Shown piece by piece: positions 8,471 through 11,084 of a stretch of DNA of 11,084 nt (position 1 is its first letter; the number at the start of each line of letters is the position of its first letter). The DNA comes from Nocardioides sp. GTDB taxonomy: Bacteria; Actinomycetota; Actinomycetes; Propionibacteriales; Nocardioidaceae. A program made the translations under genes and the position numbers. The stretch covers positions 1-11,084 of the forward strand of contig JAKFXV010000338.1 of assembly GCA_021731205.1 (NCBI GenBank), in the 5' to 3' direction. The notes under the pieces were generated by a model. The model was not told the DNA's origin and ran no database searches. It saw only the letters and a list, made by a program, of their open reading frames with translations.

Positions 8471-9546
8471 GGCCCACCCGCGTGCGGAGGTCCGCGGGCC
8501 GGGCTCGACAGTTGGCGGCTGCGGCAACGTGTGGTGCGGTTCTCCTCGCAGGTTGTGGGAGTCCCGACTCGCCTGACGCGGGGCCTTCGCCCTCCGGTCC
8601 CGCGGTCCGACCGAGTGCGCCCGACGAGGCCCCGAGTCCCCGCCCGGCCGAGGAGTCGCCCGACGACGCCCCCGTTGCTGCGCATCGACTGTCACTGCCG
8701 ACGCTGATGGCCGAGACCTACGACGCCGGCCCGATCCGGCGTACGCGGTTGGTCGTCGACACCGGGGCCTATCGACGGTTCGAGGCCACCTACCGCAGCG
8801 GCAGGGTGCGGGTGTCGGGGATCTTGTTGGTCCCGCGCGGCGCGGGACCCTTTCCCGCGGTGGTGCTCAACCACGGCTACATCGACCCGGCGGTCTACGT
8901 CTCCGGACAGGGGTTGGCGCGCGAGCAGGACGCGCTGGCTCGGGCCGGATTCGTGGTCTTGCACACCGACTATCGGGGCCATGCCGGCTCCGATCCGATC
9001 CCCAACTCCGATCGAGAGACCCGGCTCGGCTACACCCGCGATGCCATCAACGCCGTCCTCGCGTTGCGGCAGGAGCAACGGGTCGACCCCACCCGGATCG
9101 CGATGCTCGGGCGCTCCATGGGCGGTGGGATCACCTACAACGTCCTGGTCGCGCAACCGGGTCTGGTCAAGGCCGCCGTGGTCTACGCGCCGGTGAGCTC
9201 CCGGTTCGAGGACAACCTGCGACAGTTCGTCATCCCGGGTCGCCCTGAGGCCGCTCGCCGGCTCTTTGCCCGGCACGGCACTCCGCGGGAGTCCCCGGAG
9301 TTCTACGCCGGCTTGTCGCCGCGCAGCTACTTCGACCGGATCACCGAACCGGTATTGATCCACCACGGCACCAGCGACGACTCCTGTCCGATCGCCTGGT
9401 CGCGTGCGACGCGCCGGCTGCTGCGTGCCGAGGGGGTTGACGTCAGGCTTCGGATCTACCCGGGGGAGGAGCACGCGTTCGGCCCGCAATGGGCCCTGTC
9501 CATGCGGCGCACGATCGGGTTCCTGCGACGCCAGTTGGCCGGCTGA
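8467..9546 (+). CDS. Lipoprotein alpha/beta-hydrolase (dienelactone hydrolase/S9-like)
   Basis: A 359-residue exported protein. A basic N-terminus (R-x-x-R-x-R-R) and short hydrophobic core lead to the lipobox L-L-A-G-C with Cys30, predicting a lipid-anchored extracytoplasmic location. A Ser/Pro/Asp-rich linker (31-75) follows. The hydrolase fold shows an oxyanion-region N-H-G-Y (135-138), the nucleophile elbow G-R-S217-M-G-G, an acid in H-G-T-S-D-D (D304 or D305) and H336 in G-E-E-H-A-F-G. Substrate is unknown: peptidase, esterase or acyl hydrolase are all possible. I chose ATG 8467, which overlaps the xdhC stop by 4 nt (ATGA), with GGAG only 2 nt upstream, so translation probably depends on coupling. 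An envelope hydrolase is not a known part of Mo-hydroxylase maturation. Confidence 0.87.
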   Translation: MRPTRVRRSAGRARQLAAAATCGAVLLAGCGSPDSPDAGPSPSGPAVRPSAPDEAPSPRPAEESPDDAPVAAHRLSLPTLMAETYDAGPIRRTRLVVDTGAYRRFEATYRSGRVRVSGILLVPRGAGPFPAVVLNHGYIDPAVYVSGQGLAREQDALARAGFVVLHTDYRGHAGSDPIPNSDRETRLGYTRDAINAVLALRQEQRVDPTRIAMLGRSMGGGITYNVLVAQPGLVKAAVVYAPVSSRFEDNLRQFVIPGRPEAARRLFARHGTPRESPEFYAGLSPRSYFDRITEPVLIHHGTSDDSCPIAWSRATRRLLRAEGVDVRLRIYPGEEHAFGPQWALSMRRTIGFLRRQLAG

Positions 9547-9616
9547 GCGAACGGCTCCGCGAAGTTGGACGGGTTTCCACCGACCCGGGGCTGGGTTACC
9601 GTTGCGGCCTGTCGAC

Positions 9617-9630
9617 GTGATCGCCATCAC
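9617..9630. promoter_or_regulatory. Inverted repeat, possible operator
   Basis: GTGAT-CGCC-ATCAC is a perfect 5-bp-arm dyad between the hydrolase stop and the ribosome-binding site of the GAF regulator gene. Its place in the only sizeable gap before that regulator suggests an autoregulatory site. A 5-bp dyad of this kind can also arise by chance. I found no convincing -35/-10 pair in the same 100-bp gap. Confidence 0.35.
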
Positions 9631-9646
9631 ACTCCGGAGATTTCCC

Positions 9647-10885
9647 ATGAGCGGACGCAGCGCCTTGCAGGCTCGCCGCATGGAGGCCGTTCGGGCCTGG
9701 ACGACCTTCGTTGAGCACGGTGATGAAGCCGGGCCGTTGGTGCGCCCGGAGATCTTGAGCAGTTGGCAGCGTTCGGGGGCTGCCATCGAGCCGACGGTCG
9801 ATCAGGCACCGATGTCCGACGAGGGCGACACTGCCGCGGTCTACAACGGCTCGCCGCTGCAGATCGCCGTGTCGCGGGTCGAGGAGGAGCTGCGCCGTAC
9901 GGCCGAGGACGGCGATCTGGTGCTGGCGGTGACCGACGCGGAGACCCGCATTCTGTGGACGTACGGCGGCCGCGTGATGCGGCGCAAGGCGGAGTCGGTC
10001 AACTTCGTGGCCGGAGGACGTTGGGACGAGGCGAGCGTGGGCACCAATGCCTTGGCGCTGGCCGTGCGCGACGGGACCCCGTCCATGGTGTTCTCGGCCG
10101 AGCACTATGCCTCGATCGTGCACAACTGGGTGTGCTGGGCCGCGCCTCTGCGCAACCCGACCACCGGCGAGCAGATCGGCGTCATCGACCTGTCGACCAC
10201 CTGGGACCGCACGCACCCGATCGGGCTGGCGACGGCCCGGATGATGGCGCGGATGATCGAAACCGCGATGCCGCATTCGAGTTGGCGGCCGCCTCAGGAC
10301 TCGACCTACCTCTCCGTGCAGGCGGGTCTGAGCATGACGCTGCTCGGGACAGCAGAGACCCGGCTGGACGGGCAACGGCTGCTGCTGAATCGCCGCCAGA
10401 CCGAGATTCTCGCCCTGCTCGCGCTGCACCCGGAGGGGTTGTCGCTGGAGCAGTTGCACGCGCTGGTCTACGGCGAACAGTCCGTGACGCTGTCGACGCT
10501 GAAGGCCGAGGTCTCGCATCTGCGCCGATCACTGGGTGGGCAGCTGGCCTCGCGTCCCTATCGCCTGCTGATGCCCGTGGACACTGATGTCGACCGCGTC
10601 TTGACCCTGGTGCGTCAAGGACACACGGCCGCGGCGGTTGACGCCTACGGCGGCGATCTGCTCCCTGGCACCAATTCCCCGGCCTTGTGCGAGCTTGCCG
10701 ATTTCGTGGCCGTCGCCGTGCGCGAGGCCTTGCTCGCGGACCCACGACCTGGTGCTGTGCTGCGCTACACCGAGTTGGCGCCGTACGACACCGAGGTGGT
10801 GGAGGCCGCACTGGCCGGTCTGGGCAACCACGCCCACCCCGACCGGCCCTTGCTCCGGGCCCGTCTCGCCGCCGCCCGCGGCTAA
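9647..10885 (+). CDS. AcoR-type GAF sensor fused to winged-helix regulator
   Basis: A 412-residue regulator. The N-terminus (W-Q-R-S at 40-43) and GAF region (about 75-210) carry the AcoR-family marks: V-T-D-A (95-98), W-D-E-A-S-V-G-T-N-A (126-135) and H-N-W-V-C-W-A-A-P-L (159-168) leading to G-V-I-D-L-S (178-183). Classical AcoR continues with a sigma-54 AAA+ domain. Here a winged-helix domain follows instead (about 230-310: R-R-Q-T-E-I-L-A-L-L-A to Y-R-L-L), then about 100 residues of helical tail. It is thus probably a sigma-54-independent DNA-binding regulator. Such proteins, as I recall, often neighbour aldehyde/alcohol dehydrogenase genes in actinobacteria, which would have to lie to the right. 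I chose ATG 9647 because GGAGA (9636-9640) lies 6 nt upstream. The effector is unknown. Confidence 0.85.
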   Translation: MSGRSALQARRMEAVRAWTTFVEHGDEAGPLVRPEILSSWQRSGAAIEPTVDQAPMSDEGDTAAVYNGSPLQIAVSRVEEELRRTAEDGDLVLAVTDAETRILWTYGGRVMRRKAESVNFVAGGRWDEASVGTNALALAVRDGTPSMVFSAEHYASIVHNWVCWAAPLRNPTTGEQIGVIDLSTTWDRTHPIGLATARMMARMIETAMPHSSWRPPQDSTYLSVQAGLSMTLLGTAETRLDGQRLLLNRRQTEILALLALHPEGLSLEQLHALVYGEQSVTLSTLKAEVSHLRRSLGGQLASRPYRLLMPVDTDVDRVLTLVRQGHTAAAVDAYGGDLLPGTNSPALCELADFVAVAVREALLADPRPGAVLRYTELAPYDTEVVEAALAGLGNHAHPDRPLLRARLAAARG

Positions 10886-10899
10886 CCCCCGCCAACCGC

Positions 10900-10997
10900 C
10901 GAGGCGTCACAAACACGCGTCGAGGGGTCACAAACACGCGTCGAGGCGTCACAAACACGCGCCGAGGCGTCACAAACACGCGTCGAGGGGTCACAAA
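10900..10997. repeat. 21-bp tandem repeat, 4.67 copies
   Basis: Units lie at 10900-10920, 10921-10941, 10942-10962, 10963-10983 and a partial at 10984-10997. All full units share the core GTCACAAACACGCG; variation is limited to a G/C at unit position 6 (CGAGGCG or CGAGGGG) and the final T/C. A 21-bp period is two turns of B-DNA, so equivalent bases face the same side of the helix, as in iteron or operator arrays. It is also a multiple of 3, so all frames read through with 7-residue periods. It begins 14 bp after the GAF-regulator stop. No start codon with a ribosome-binding site supports a repeat protein here. Confidence 0.93.
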
Positions 10998-11024
10998 GTA
11001 GGAGGCATACGAAGCCGCGCGGAC

Positions 11025-11081
11025 ACCCACCCGTCAATCGGCGGTCGACACGCCGCCTAAGTGGGTACATGAGTGACGGGT
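11025..11081. other. Intergenic inverted repeats with alternative pairings
   Basis: ACCCGTCA (11029-11036) and TGACGGGT (11074-11081) are perfect complements enclosing a second small stem GGCGG/CCGCC (11040-11044 with 11053-11057). ACCCAC (11025-11030) can instead pair with GTGGGT (11061-11066), which would exclude part of the outer stem. The structure could be a terminator for the GAF-regulator gene or an operator/leader of a gene beyond the right edge. No U-run follows within the window, so neither reading is secure. Confidence 0.45.
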
Positions 11082-11084
11082 CGC

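Noticed and set aside
10182-11030. A 282-codon minus-strand frame that includes the 21-bp array as a 7-residue repeat
   Set aside because: Most of it is antisense to the GAF regulator. The periodic part follows simply from a repeat length divisible by 3, and no ribosome-binding site precedes the start.
11069-11084. Start of a new gene at ATG 11069
   Set aside because: Only five codons are visible and there is no clear ribosome-binding site, so a gene cannot be supported.

Overview
This is a GC-rich window whose content points to a high-GC Gram-positive (actinobacterium). The signs are strong G/C bias at third codon positions, a stand-alone GroEL2-type chaperonin behind CIRCE elements, GTG starts, and an actinobacterial-style CoxD/CoxE/XdhC maturation cluster. 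I cannot assign a genus. No rRNA, tRNA, IS element, prophage or CRISPR array is visible.

Layout. (a) 1-718: a TetR-family regulator preceded by two almost identical 16-bp operators in inverted orientation. Its promoter overlaps the second operator and is predicted to start transcription at the ATG itself (leaderless). A ribosome-binding-like string on the minus strand at the left edge suggests a divergent partner gene just outside the window. (b) 760-2570, minus strand: a two-gene operon with a 4-nt stop/start overlap, coding for a polytopic DUF2157 membrane protein and a GDYXXLXY-family membrane-anchored protein. (c) 2571-2824: a regulatory region with one near-perfect CIRCE operator superimposed on the groEL promoter and a second degenerate copy at the predicted transcription start. 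(d) 2825-4453: groEL (groL), with no groES beside it.

(e) 4442-4720: an unusually structured intergenic region. It holds a 56-bp perfect direct repeat (86-bp period) that includes the last codons and stop of groEL, then a 15-bp-stem UUCG hairpin terminator, then a 77-nt three-tier palindrome that ends just before the ribosome-binding site of the next gene.

(f) 4721-9546, plus strand: a tightly packed probable operon of a MocA-type nucleotidyltransferase, a MoxR/CoxD-type AAA+ ATPase, a CoxE-type vWA protein, an XdhC-family protein and a lipoprotein alpha/beta-hydrolase. The spacings are 9 bp, then overlaps of 1, 8 and 4 nt. The first four are the post-translational maturation kit of molybdenum hydroxylases (CO dehydrogenase/xanthine dehydrogenase family). 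The structural dehydrogenase subunits are not in the window. The coupled exported hydrolase is the unexpected member.

(g) 9647-10885: a regulator with an AcoR-type GAF sensor joined to a winged-helix DNA-binding domain instead of a sigma-54 AAA+ module. It has its own ribosome-binding site and a small inverted repeat upstream. (h) 10886-11084: intergenic DNA with a 21-bp tandem repeat (4.67 copies), followed by inverted repeats that could form alternative stems. The best candidates for something undescribed are the palindrome/direct-repeat block at 4442-4704, the 21-bp array at 10900-10997, and the hydrolase coupled to the maturation operon.
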